A stretch of DNA of 64,000 bases from Ulota crispa (Eukaryota > Streptophyta > Bryopsida > Orthotrichales > Orthotrichaceae): positions 39,173,264-39,237,263 of the forward strand of contig OY987242.1 in the NCBI GenBank assembly GCA_963920765.1. The letters are read 5' to 3'. The notes beneath the pieces are model-generated. The model did not search any database. It had not been told where the DNA came from and saw nothing but the letters and a program-made list of their open reading frames with translations. Each line of letters starts with the position of its first letter. The stretch's first letter is position 1. The position numbers were made by a program, and so were the translations under genes. This document shows positions 46,340-58,300 of the stretch, piece by piece.

Positions 46340-46386
46340 CATCATATATGATCTTTTAATAGAATATCAATTTAAACATAATTCTT

Positions 46387-46672
46387 AATGATTTGAAGAG
46401 CAGTGAAAATATTGTTGTGAAACATTAAAAAAGTCAGGTTTGGACATTGACTAATTCAAAATTTAGCTAGTTTCCAAGAATTTTAAAAGTCTCTCCAAAG
46501 AAACTTTATAGCCATTCCTTTGGCTAAAGTTTTTTTATTTTGAGCTTGATTTGGACAAACTTTTAACTTGGAAACTAGCTGACATTTGATGGAATGTATC
46601 TAAATTAGTTAATGTCCAAATCCAAATTTTATTATGCTTTCACAATAATATTTTCAATGCCCTTCAAATCAT
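46387..46672. mobile_element. MITE with ATGATTTGAAG...CTTCAAATCAT ends
   Basis: ATGATTTGAAGAGCAGTGAAAA on the left pairs with the region TTTTCAATGCCCTTCAAATCAT on the right, and the pairing continues inward over about 100 bases (GGTTTGGACATTGACTAATT with AATTAGTTAATGTCCAAATCC-type sequence). It is an intact relative of 44650-45345. Confidence 0.8.
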
Positions 46673-46779
46673 AAATCTCTCTATATAATATAATACAATG
46701 TCAGTTAGTTAGGGTCACGCATGACATGGATCAGAAAGTTATAAATGGAATGAAGTAAAATCACCTATGACTTTTTTTT

Positions 46780-46980
46780 ATTTGCTTTCATTGGACATTA
46801 ATAATAGGTCATTGGCAATTGCATCACACAACTTTTTTTCAACCAAAAGAAAACATAGGGATAGGGGGCACGAGGATAGGGGAGCACAAGGATAGAGGAA
46901 CATGAGAATAGGGGGGCAAGGAGATAGGGGGTGGGAGGCATAATTTAGTTGGTACAACAAGTAGTATACTTGATTTACAT
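46780..46980 (-). repeat. G-rich (C-rich on minus) minisatellite repeat, partner of 11325-11640
   Basis: GGATAGGGGGCACGA-type units lie between 46857 and 46930. On the minus strand the order TTGTACCAAC, C-rich units, TTTTGG, GTTGTG, GATGCAATTGC is the same as at 11325-11640. Confidence 0.7.
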
Positions 46981-46998
46981 GTTTAAATTTATTGTCTT

Positions 46999-47544
46999 TT
47001 AACCCCTAAGCGCTCAATCGACCATTTTCTAATGACTGCCCATTTTTTGCGGGCTGCTCAAGATGAGAAAAAAACTTTTTGAAAAAAAAGTTTTTTTTCT
47101 ATAATAGAAAATCAAGTCTACTTTCCAACCCAACTTGAATCATGTCAATCCAAGTTAAATTTTATCAAGGAGAATTTTTCAAAAACAAACACTTCAATAT
47201 TTGCTAGTGTTGTAAAATTTACTATTTTGGAAAACTAATGATGTTCTCTCCTTTGAAAAGATTGCATTTTTGAAGTTTATGATAAAATGTTTGTTTTTAA
47301 CCAATCATACCAAATTTTAAAATCTATGCATATAATTTGTATTTTTGGTGAACATTAAATGATAAATGCTTTTAAATTCATTAAGTAAAAATATATATTT
47401 TTTTGAATGTCTGACTATATAAATAATTACTAAACATCATGATTCTTATTTTCTTTTTTGAAACAAACTTCATCAAAGTTACGTACATATTATTTTATAA
47501 TACATCTATGTTTTGCCCTTACCCCTTGGGCGTTTGGGGGTTAA
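46999..47544. mobile_element. Non-autonomous element with TTAA-CCCCTAAGCGCTCAA ends (piggyBac-like)
   Basis: TTAA at 46999-47002 is followed by CCCCTAAGCGC; the right end is CCTTGGGCGTTTGGGGG followed by TTAA at 47541-47544. 538-base body, no frame. It stops about 380 bases before the start codon of the R3H gene. Confidence 0.65.
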
Positions 47545-47923
47545 AAAAATCAAACATGATATACCGGGCCTTCTTGCCGGGTCCATTGGAGATGCGAACA
47601 GCCTAACCACATAGCCGCCACTTGGAGTTGAGTGACGCCGACAGACGGCGGTAGCCGCTCCGCAGACGCGAAGAAAGCGTCAAGGTTATTGTCGATGCTT
47701 TCTCGTTTCGTCGCACACTCGTGTTCTGTGGTTTCGGATATTCCGATGCTCCTTTGAGCTCGGTCTGTCGTCGCATCTCACGTGCCACTCACACGGGATT
47801 TTCCAACTTCATTTGCATTCGGTTCCTTGAATTTACAGCAATTCAGGGTTTGTCGCAGCAACGCAACAACTCACGATTTGCAGTACTTGTCTGCTCGAAT
47901 CGACCAAAGGAATCACTGCCACC

Positions 47924-50426
47924 ATGCCGTACCAGCCAGGAGATTGGTTAGCACAAGCTGCTCTTGGTATGTTCTATTGCCGTGTTCCTTTCCGTGCTCC
48001 TTTGCGTGCTCAAACCCTTTGCGAGGTTTTTAGTGAGAAAAAAACAGAGCATCTGCGGTACGTGATTGTTGCGAAATCTTCTGCGCAATGTTGTTGGGAG
48101 TGCACTGGTAGATTGGGTTTGTATGCACCAGCAGCTTGAGCAATTACGTGGCTAAGTACTGTTTATATGGCGTTTTTTGTGAGTAGCATCAGGCAGGAAT
48201 GAGACTTCCGAGGTCGTGGGCCGAAAGAAGTGCCGCTCTCACCGACAACGATCTGACTCTGGTAAAAAATTTATCTGTTGCTTATGAAGGGGAAATTTCT
48301 GCAGTGTGCAAGTTTATGGCACTACTTCACTTGCTGTTGTCACGTTTGATTCAATCAGAATAGCTTCGTAACCCTAATTAGGGTTTTGCAGGAACTCAAA
48401 ACGATGGCAGATTCTCTGATATCGACATGCGTGAGATGCGAGATTCAAAGGTTAGTTGCAGTCCGTGATTTTTTTCAGTAAGGTAGTATGCTCTAAATGC
48501 GACCCTTTGTCATAGGTAGCTCAAGAATGGATATGAAGTGGTCCTTGGATGGACCTCTTCAAGTCATAGAAAAGAAAGGTGTATTTGATTGCAAGAGCCA
48601 ATCACACTCCTTGGTTTCTCCTCATCTCTTTCCAAGGAACGGTTTATGAAAGGTCTAGAGTCACAAATAGGTGTCTACTACATAAAACTTTGAGAAATCA
48701 TCAACAATTCAGTAATGCTTCAAAAAATATGAAAAATTGTGTTACATTTGGCATTCATTTCTCTACAAACCTTTATGCCTTTGAAGCCCATAAAAAGGCA
48801 GATCAGCCCTTAAAGTGACGGTTTTCGAGCATACTACCTTATGGGAGAACTCTCTGTGAAACCTAGATAGATAGTGCGTCAGTAGGTGATGAGCTGATTT
48901 TTGGTTTTTAATTTCTTTTGCTTAGAGTTGACAGCTTTCACCTTTCTGTGCTGGATTTGGTTAATGTAGTTGGGCAGACGGCGTTATCGTCGATGGGCTA
49001 ACGATAACATTCTGCGAGAGCTTGCTCCTGCGTTGACTGCAGCTGACATTGGCAGTCTCTTTGCTCCACCTCCTTGGGGTATGGAGCTTTTTATCTCGGT
49101 ATTACAGTTTGTTTGTGCTTAGGCTATTTTTCGTATTCTTTTAAGTTAAATACGTCGCGTTTATCCACGTTTAGGCCCTTTATCGTTTCAGTAAATTTTA
49201 GCGTTGGTCACTTGTGTTTGCAGGTGATAAAAGTGTACAATCGCCACTAGAAATTGTAATGGCATCTTCTAGCGACATGGCGGCTTGGGAGCCCTTTAGA
49301 AACATAGACATGGATTTACAGGTATGCTTTGGCTCATGCAATTTGATAGGCAAATTTTGCAAATTATTTGTCGTGTACAAAGCCATCTTTTAATGTAGGT
49401 TGACAGCAACGGTAGTAAGTTCGTTTGTTGAGTTTTCGGTGTTGGCTTTGGGAGGTTTGCTATGATGGAGTCACTTTGCAGGGAAGTTGTTCTCATATTT
49501 TTCATTTTTTCTATTGTTGTAGGCTAAGGTCCTGCAGCAAGGTCTACACAGAAAAGCAGTCGGCAGCGTAGGCGAGGGAAGGCAATATTCAGCCATGAAA
49601 GCATGGTGCGGGGTAGAGCGGAATTTGCGTTCTGCTCTTCGCAGGAATTACACATCTTCCTTCTTACTGGAACTTGAGGTTCGTAGATTCTTTGCATGCT
49701 CATTTTGAATGTTCTAGTTGTGTCTAACTATGTGCGAGTTTCAGTAGATAAGATTTTTGAACACAGGCACTAGATTTTTTGAAGGTGAACTATGTCTTCA
49801 GCTTCTTTTTGGAACTAAAATTGAAAAGTATACCAATCATCCGTCTGCAGGAGAAACTGGCTCATTTTATTGAAGGAGATGGACAAGATCTTGTTCTTGC
49901 AGTTGGATCAGCATATGACAGACTACTTGTCCATGGTTCGAGTCAGGTAATGGAAATCAGTGACTTCACTGTATTGTTATACTGCAGGTTCTATCTTATT
50001 TTATGGTTTCTGTGGTAATAATGATACTCTCAGATCTCGTCATAGTATTACGTACATCACTAGAATAGCTGAGCGAATAACCTCCAATTTTTGATACCTG
50101 CTGAATTGAACGATATTGTATCTCTCACCTGACATGACCTCAAGATTTTGCAAAAGAAGAATCTGGATTTTGTTCGTTTAGGGTGTTAAGGCAGCTCCTC
50201 GAGAATGTTATGATATATCCATCTTCTTACTTATGTTGATTTGGACGTATTGCAGTTCCATGGGCTTAAATCGCTTACGGTAGAAGTGCCAGTTGATTCT
50301 AGTGGATTTGAACTGGAAACTTGCGCTCTTATTAGAAAGACAGAGAATACTCCCTCCAGTATAGCGTTTAACCTACCTGAGTTTTTGATGAAAATCAAGC
50401 ACAAGGATAGTGCTGCGGCAGCTTGA
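47924..50426 (+). CDS. R3H-domain single-stranded nucleic-acid-binding protein, 262 residues
   Basis: Eight exons: 47924-47966, 48197-48261, 48392-48450, 48978-49078, 49224-49321, 49523-49678, 49851-49946, 50256-50426; phases agree throughout and give 262 residues. The start is in a CCACCATGCC context. The first 170 residues match the R3H-associated N-terminal layout, with a basic stretch (RRRYRRWANDN) and AWEPFRN. The R3H core spans about 163-225: a helix with SALRRNYTSSFLLELEEKL, then the invariant Arg198 and His202 spaced R-x3-H (YDRLLVHG), then HGLKSLTVE. R3H domains bind single-stranded DNA or RNA. The protein ends in an Ala run. Intron 3 contains a complete MITE (48479-48841). Expected to be nuclear or nucleolar, by family only. 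Confidence 0.85.
48479..48841. mobile_element. MITE in intron 3 of the R3H gene, TA-AGGTAGTATGCTC ends
   Basis: TAAGGTAGTATGCTC on the left and GAGCATACTACCTTA on the right are perfect inverted repeats. The body matches 28365-28710. At 363 bases it makes up most of a 527-base intron, and the splice sites lie outside it. Confidence 0.85.
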
Positions 50427-52433
50427 GATTTTCAGATCTCCTGCTGAAATTTGGTCCAGAGGTTGAAGACATCCAAGGAATTGTGCGCACTCAAATATGG
50501 TGTATAGGAGGTGAAGACGTTTAAGTACACATGGTGCATGGTCATGTTTCCACCCACATTTGACTCCTTCCTGCCATAGTTTCCTGAAGGGGCTGTACAG
50601 TTTGCAAGGCGATTGTGCCATCCTGTAAGCTTTATGATCACATGATCCTGCCAAATATTCTTATGCTTATCATTTTTTGTAAAGTACCTACATGCTTTCT
50701 AGTTGCATCCTCTGCAAAGCTATCAATAATCGAAATGAATTTTGGGTTCATTTGAGAATATTCCGGTAAAGAGTCACTTGGGTTGTTTATCTTGAAACAA
50801 GCTCACACTTGTTTCATAGAAAAGAAATCTTTGTGTCAAAGTTTTCCAGACTCGTTCACAATGGCCTTAGCGCCATCGTTACTCTTTTCCTTTTGAAAAA
50901 GAGTTTTACATTGTCGATGTTTTCTAAAGCGCTTATGATGTCTCTAATTTTGTACTGATTTTGTTTCTTGTGGACAATACTAGGCGTTGTTATTTGAGGT
51001 TGGATTGATTAATGGAAACTATTTTTTCCTGTAACTAGCAGCGTTTATGAAAGGGGCTTTGATCTACATTGTAGAGAAATTTCTGTTGCCTTTTTAACAA
51101 AAAGGAGTCTTCTGAAGATAGTTACAAGTATGCAAAATCATGACTAATCTTAAAATGACACGGAAACAATTAAAATCTGAAAAAATACGACTGAAATTCG
51201 TATATAATCTTCTGAGGAATCTATACTTTTGCCTGAGTTAAAAGAATTATTTGTAAACTTTAGGATAAGATGCTATCAATAGAATTGCGGGTTGCTTTTG
51301 TAATTGTGTTTGCCGAAGTTTAGGTTGGGTTTTCGTTTTCTCAGTTGAGATCTTTTCAATTGTAGGCTATTGGGAAGGTTAGGTTGGATTGTGTTAGAAT
51401 TCATTGGCACAGTATTGAACATGTGTGGATAAAATCAAATCAACACAATGAATAAAGTAGTGGAGCTTCTCAGTGAAGTAAGGGAGCCTAAGGTTGAGGG
51501 TTTTTTCAATAGAGACCCTAAGTGATTTTTCTTCCAATAGAAATAAATATCCTATTATGCTCATTGTATACCCAAACTTTTTATTTGAAAGGCTATTATT
51601 TTGATAGCCTTGCAACCTCAAACAGCAATAACACCTTCAAAATACCTCCCAAATCGGGAGGAACTCAAGCCCAAGGGTTGGACTATTGCATGTATGTGTG
51701 AGACCAGGGTGAAAAATCTTAGCTTCTTTTACAAACAAGGGTAAAAGTAGTAATCTATCCCCTATGTCAATGTTAGTAAGTAGTATCCTTGTACGTGGTC
51801 TTGAACTAAATTAAGACCTCTAAATCCAAATGTGAATTTGATATTTTCCAACTCAATTTGTTGATTGTAATTGTATAAACTCTTACATTTTTTGGCTAGT
51901 GAAAAATCGGAGCTTTTCCACCCTAACCTCATGTGGACATTTGTGCAACAACATTTTAGAAAGAATTGACATTAAGTGTATTGTTTGTTGTTTTGAGTTG
52001 CAATACAACCAACTAAATTTAAAACTACTTGTTAAAAATTGGTCAAATTTTACAAAAGAAAATTGATTATGGTAAATTGCAACTTGAATATAAAAAATAC
52101 TTGATGTAATTTAGTGAAATGACTTGGGTGAATTGACCTCCTCATTGCCCCCTGGATGAACAAGGTCATGAGATTAGTCAACTCACTTCAAGAAATTGTG
52201 TCCTAATTGACATGTCCAAATTGACTACATGTGTCCAAAATGACAAAAAGACTGTCAAATGGGACAATTTATGTAGATTCAGCCATGTTAATTTGGACAT
52301 ATATTTGTCATTTTGGACAATTTTCCTTGAAGTGATTGGTTTGTGAGTTTACGGGGTTAGAGTAAAAACACTTTGCTTGTTGACATTTCAAAAATTATGA
52401 GAGTTTTAAATTTTATCATTTGCAAATTGAATT
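50427..52433. other. Intergenic; inverted repeat at about 52180-52355
   Basis: No gene seen. The region 52180-52355 folds: AACTCACTTCAAGAAATTGTGTCC and ATGTCCAAATTGAC on the left pair with GTTAATTTGGACAT and GGACAATTTTCCTTGAAGTGA on the right, as in a small fold-back element. Confidence 0.5.
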
Positions 52434-53371
52434 TTAACCCCAAAAGGACCATTGTCCCTACGAGAGACAAATGGGATTTTGGGCATGTACCTATGGCTAA
52501 ACTACTTTGCGTGATATTTTGAAACTTTTATTGAAGATGGGGAATTCAAAGATTTGTGTGGGCATCTAATTTTTCCTTCATTCTAACAATTATTGAAGAA
52601 GTTATGCATGAATTTCTAAAAACATGTGAGATTGGGCAGCCAAAAACTTTATTTATTTATTCATTTTTTCAAAATAAAAATCTGAAATTGGTTCTTTAGA
52701 TTTATATATATGCGGGGAGCTTTGGATCATTCAATTTGGATTTATGAGTGAAAAGTTTTAGTTTGCGGGCAAGTACGAGACTCCAATAATTCCTTCCTTT
52801 TGCCTTTGGTACTTTACTTTTTTGTGCTCTTTGTGAATTTGTTTTTTGACTTCTTTTTTTTCCAAGTTGTAGTGGACTAAGATTCCTTGATTTTCACCAT
52901 TTGGATCAACATTATTCATATTTCTCAAATTTACATAAATCCTCCAATTTTGCCTAGTATATTTGCAAATTTCGTGGCCTTACGGCATTGCAAGATTTTA
53001 CAAAGTATGATTCACACCTCCAATTCATTTGAAAATTCTCCCACACTTACCTAACTTGGTCTTTTACATGGAAAAAATAAACTTCAACTTTGCGTAGAGC
53101 AATTTTTTTGATTTAGGGGCAATCAAAGGCTTCTGAAATTTTTGGGCAATAGGGAAGTAAACTTTTCTTTTCACTTCAAATGTCAATATCTCACTCCTTT
53201 ACTTCTAGAATGAGCTGATTTTTTCCCACAAGTACCTCCCATAGTCTAGGTCAACATCTTATGGTTGGTTTCCAAAAATAATTGTTTTTCCTACCTTTCT
53301 ACTCATTCCCCCAAAGGTGGCAGTTTTTAGTGATTTTCACAGAAAAAAGGGCTTTGTCCTTTAGGGGTTAA
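52434..53371. mobile_element. Non-autonomous element with TTAA-CCCCAAAAGGACC ends, copy 2 of the 925-bp family
   Basis: TTAA at 52434-52437 and 53368-53371 enclose 930 bases that begin CCCCAAAAGGACC and end GTCCTTTAGGGG. The whole length aligns with 17067-17991, with differences spread evenly. Confidence 0.7.
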
Positions 53372-53372
53372 A

Positions 53373-54448
53373 GGAGAAATTACAAATAGGGGCATAAAAA
53401 TGAAAAATATTACAAATAGGGCACAATTTCAAAATAATTTGTAAATTTTTGTAAATTTTGTTGGTTTGGACACTGGTTGATTTAGATATATCACATCAAG
53501 TGTTAGCTAACTTTCAAAAACTTAAAATCCTCTCCATATCAAGCCTAATTAAAGAAATTTAATAAAGAAGATGGCAATTTTTAGAAACCCTTAAAGGACC
53601 AAGCCCCCTTATCAGGGACAAATGGGATTTTGAGCACGTACCTATGGCTAAACTACTTTGCATGATTTTTTGAAACTTTTATGGGAGATGGGGAATTCAA
53701 AGATCTGTGTGGGCATCTAATTTTTACCTCATTCCAACATTTATTGAAGAAGTTAAAAATGAATTTATGAGAATTTTAGTTTGGCAGGCAGTCCAAAAAC
53801 TTCTTTAAAAATTGCATTTTTAAAAAATAAAAATTCAAGGTTAGTTCTTTAGACTTATATATATGTGGGAAGCTTTGAATCATTCAATTCTAATTGATGA
53901 GATGAAAGTTATGAGAAGTTTTAGTTTGGGTTTAGGCATTGTTTTGAGATTCTTCACACCTACCCGCAAACTAAAACTTCTCATAACTTTCATCTCATCA
54001 ATTAGAATTGAATGATTCAAAGCTTCCCACATATATGTAAGTCTAAAGAACTAAACTTGAATTTTTATTTTTTTTAAATGCATTTTTTTAAGAAGTTTTT
54101 GGGCTGCCTGCCAAACTAAGATTCTCATAAATTCATTTTTAACTTCTTCAATAAATATCGAAATGAGGTAAAAATTAAATGCCCACACAGATCTTTGAAT
54201 TCCCATCTTCCATAAAAGTCTCAAAAAATTACACTAAGTAGTTTAACTATAAGTACATGCCCGGAATCCCGAAAGTCCTCCAAGGGGACTTTGGTCCTTT
54301 AGAGGTTAAGTATTGTTGAAGTTAGCTAACATCTCTAAATCAACCAGTGTACAAACCAAAACATTTTACAAAAACTTACAATTTTTTTTGAAATTGTGCC
54401 CCTATTCGTAACACTTCTCATTTTTGTGCCCCTATTTGTAATTCTCCA
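53373..54448. mobile_element. MITE of the GGAGAAATTACAAATAGGGGC family, split by a fold-back element
   Basis: Left GGAGAAATTACAAATAGGGG and right CCCCTATTTGTAATTCTCC are perfect inverted ends. The family's normal 400-base body is broken after GATGGCAATTTTTAGAAA and resumes with TTAAGTATTGTTGAAGTTAGC, which is where intact copies (63411-63813) have a TTAA. Confidence 0.8.
53588..54309. mobile_element. Fold-back element inserted in the MITE; arms about 350 bases
   Basis: The left arm starts CCCTTAAAGGACCAAG and the right arm ends CTTTGGTCCTTTAGAGG followed by TTAA (54306-54309). The arms pair through a short loop near 53945-53965 (AGAAGTTTTAGTTTG with CAAACTAAAACTTCT). The arm is derived from the left third of the 925-bp TTAA family. 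Confidence 0.75.
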
Positions 54449-55381
54449 ATTTTAAAATATTGACTTCACATTTGGATTAGAGATCCTTGTTTTAACTAGA
54501 ACCCTAGAAGAAGAGCGTATAATTTAACACTACCAAATTAGGTGATAAATTATTACTGCTATCCTCCTTATGAGATTATGGATATTTTCTGCCCTAACCC
54601 AAAACATGGATGTGCATTGGACAGAGCCCAAGGCCCCGTCCATCCGGGCGGGGGCAGTGTGGGGTTAGTTCAGCCCGGCCGCAAAAAAAACCGGTTGAAA
54701 GAGGGAAATGCCGGATATTAACCGGTGAAGTCAGAACGCTGATGTGCAGTAAATCGAACCAAGCCCGAGCCATCCGAGCCTTAACTCTGCGGAATCTCCA
54801 CGAGATAGCCCTGCACGTTCCCGAACAAACGTTCCCAATCAAAATCCACAGAGCAGGGTTGCTGTAGGATCGGAGGGCCCAGTTCTCTTCCGCGCGAGGC
54901 TGGGCCGCAGGGTTTGGCCGAACCGGATGCCACAAAGTGACGAGGCAATTCTGCCGAACGACCAATCCAGAGCACCTTCGTGCGAATCCTAAATTTGCCG
55001 TATCCTATCCACACTCCTTCCAGAACAAAATCTAGCTTTTTCTATAGATTCCTTTCAAATCTTCAACTCTGTAGATACGTAATCGAATCTTCGAATCTGA
55101 ACCGCCGAAGAATGTACACACATCTACCACTTCTGTTGTAATCTTCACATTCGCATTCCGGCTTCCCTCGCCTATGAGTTGTCGTCTCCTTGGAGGCGAG
55201 AAGGTTTTTGCGATTCGGTAACTTAGAGCATCTGGCTGAGTCAGGATTCTCTCTCGCAGGACGAAGTCACAGAAATTTTCTCAGAATCGATGTTTTTGCA
55301 GGAGTAGCAGTGTTTCTAACGTCTCAAACTGAGACAGAGCGGAAAAGAGAGAGAGAGAGATTGAGAGAGAGAGGAAGATTT
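54449..55381. promoter_or_regulatory. Upstream region of the CYP97A gene, with a GA microsatellite
   Basis: A GC-rich stretch (54630-54990) is open in several frames on both strands but shows no family resemblance. A GA repeat (GAGAGAGAGAGATTGAGAGAG) at about 55343-55376 lies right before the start codon, in the likely 5' UTR. Confidence 0.45.
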
Positions 55382-58300
55382 ATGGCCATGGCTACAGCGT
55401 TGCCGAATGCTGGCTCGGTTTGCCAAAGCTCGAGCTCCTGTAGCCTATCGAGTTCCAAGTCAAGCGTAGCGGGACAATCGTTCTCGCTGAAGCCTGCTCC
55501 TTGCAAGTCGATACGTTCAAGCGGAATCCGGTGGTAAGAACTTAATGTCATGCTATTTACTTGGAAGCTTAGGATTTGTAGTAACCTTTAGAGTAGCAGA
55601 ATCGTCGTAATTATATGTACTCCACGGTTGTTGCTGCATTGCAACTTATTGATAGGAGAGTGTATTGAAGGTTTTGTTTAAAGTCGCCGGACCGTCAGTT
55701 AGCGATTATTCTTGGCCTCTGGTGGTAAGGAAGTCAAGTTATGTGGTGTTACGAGGTTAGCTGAGTACACGGAAGCTTAGAATTGGCAGCAGCTACTGGA
55801 ATAGCAAAATGGCCGTTGTGCAGAAACTCAACGCACTTGGAGTAGCTGCATTGCAATTAAGCATTTAATTATGGTTACGGAAAGTGAGCGAAGTCTCTGT
55901 TAAGAGTACTCTGCACGCGTAAGGGTTTTGTATGGCATAGTTTGTTCCTTTGCCCTAATTTCTGTATCCTTATTGTTGTTTTCGGGAATTCGTTCATAAT
56001 ATTCCTGAGGAGCTACCTGAACACTTTTAGTATCAAAGAAAAACGAGCTAAGAAAAGGAATCCTGATTCTTTTTGAGCTCATGTTGAGGCTCACATTAGA
56101 ATTGTTCATTTTTTACCATCCAGGCCTTATCGGCAGGTTTGGATGGGGACTTATTTGAAAGCATTTGCATACCTGGCAATGGATTAAATTGCTCCAAGAA
56201 TGGAGCAGTTCTTCAGGGCTCCTCGTTTTTTTCGTGCTATAATGAGAAGGCTGCTAGTTGTATTCTATTCTAGGTTTTTAGGGCTGTGATCGCATTAGTA
56301 GAATGCTTCGAAGTGTTTTTGAGGAGATCCACAAACGCCTGATTTATTTGCATCGGTTGTGTATGGAAGTGTGAAGATAGGATCAGGTCGAAAACCGAAA
56401 AATGCGAAGACGGTGTTTGACAACGCAAGCAATATGCTGACGAATCTGCTGAAAGGAGGGAACATGGGCACCATGCCCATTGCGGAGGGAGCGGCCTCTG
56501 ACCTCTTTGCACGCCCTTTCTTTTTTGCCCTCTACGATTGGTTCTTGCAAGTAAGTTCTTCGATTTTCTGCGATAATGGATCATAGTGCGTGGCACAGGT
56601 CGAAGCAAATAGATTCGTATAACAAGAAACCATAAAACTTTATTGATGCAGATGTCGTCTTTTACTTCCGCTACCTCTTTTTGTTTAATATTGATTTTAC
56701 ACAAGCGTAAGCAACAAATTGAGCATGAAGAGAAAGCAGTTAAATGACTCTTTTGTGGGCTAAATACATTTGATATTACGTGTTATCTCATGGAGGTGGA
56801 TTAAACACTTGTAACCTCACATGCGTCATATTGTGCAACAATAGCAAACGGATTATTTTGAGCTTGTTACCCCTAGTTGCAATTGGTGTTTGTTAAAATT
56901 CAGGCTTTTTATCTCAAGCTTGTTGCCTCTACTTGTGAAGTCTAAAGTGGCGCTAGGGTTCAACCTGCTCAAGTCAAACTACAAGTAGATATTAGTATGA
57001 GTAGATGTTCTTTATCACGGCTCAATGTGGGATTCCATGTTTATTGCTTTCTCTCACCGGTTGATAGTAAGCTAGGCACTAAAATTCACATTCCTCGTGA
57101 AGCTGCTGCTTGAAGTGATCTGCGAGTGGCGCAATTGTGGCTCGGTTCCTCTTGTGAATGTGAGAACATCCTTTGAATGCGTACTCGCACCATTGCTATA
57201 GTCCTCGTGAGCTATTGGTCACTGGCTGTTAATATTCTGTGCTCTTCTTGTTGACATGCAGCACGGACCTGTGTACAAGCTTGCGTTTGGACCCAAAGCA
57301 TTTGTTGTGGTCTCAGATCCCGTTGTCGCTCGTCACATCCTCCGTGAGAACGCCTTTTCTTATGACAAGGTCTTTCCATGATTCCTTCAATACGCCATCA
57401 AAAGTAGTTGTTGTGAGGTTTAGATTACAGTAACTACCTCCAACTTGTAGTTTTCTTCGTTTAGAGAGATCCATTTTCTGCGTTTGGTTGCCATGCTGCT
57501 ATGTTAATGTAGAGATCAATGGTTGAATCAATTGTTTGGAGATTTTGTAGGGAATTTTAGCTGAAATACTGGAGCCAATCATGGGGAAGGGGCTCATACC
57601 TGCTGACCTTGCGACCTGGAAAGTACGAAGGCGAGGTCTGACGTCTGTATTAGCCCTGTAACGAATCCACCCTTAATAATTACAGAGGATCTCATTTTAG
57701 CTTCAGTTTTTGCGTAGCTGATTGCATACTTGTTCCACAGAATTTCTTGGAGTTATTTTCTGTGCATATTTTGATAAGAGTAGGCTTATAAAAGAATCAT
57801 CACGGTTCTACCTTTTGTGATTTTTTGCTTTGTGAAATGCAGCAATAGTGCCTGGGTTCCACAGTGCGTATTTGGAAGCCATGGTTCAAGTTTTTGATAA
57901 TTGTGCGGAGCGAACAGTGGAAAAGTTTGAAAATCTTTTAGACGCTGCCCAAAGGGAAGGGAGATCGCAGATAGAGTTGGACATGGAATCTGAGTATTCA
58001 AGTCTCGCCCTCGACATCATTGGGTTGAGTGTTTTCAATTATGACTTTGGGTCCGTGACGACAGAGTCTCCTGTGATTGCTGTAAGCTTTTTACGTGCTC
58101 TCAAACCTGCTTGTGATGCGTAGTTTAGAATTTTGCACCTAGCTAGATAATGACTCGATGTAGATTGTAGGGAGGGTAGACACGACAGTTTTCTAAGAAT
58201 ATCCTTCAAGGGGGATGTAAGTAGGCTCCTTAAACCTGGTACTGTACGAGTAATTATGTTCTTGCAGGCCGTGAGCAACATCTTTTTCCTCTCTGAAGTT

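Noticed and set aside
45464..46345. Two identical 63-64 residue open frames on opposite strands
   Set aside because: They are mirror images created by the palindrome, not independent genes.
54594..55014. Overlapping open frames on both strands before CYP97A
   Set aside because: GC-rich sequence lacks stops in all frames; no domain, and it lies in the expected promoter.
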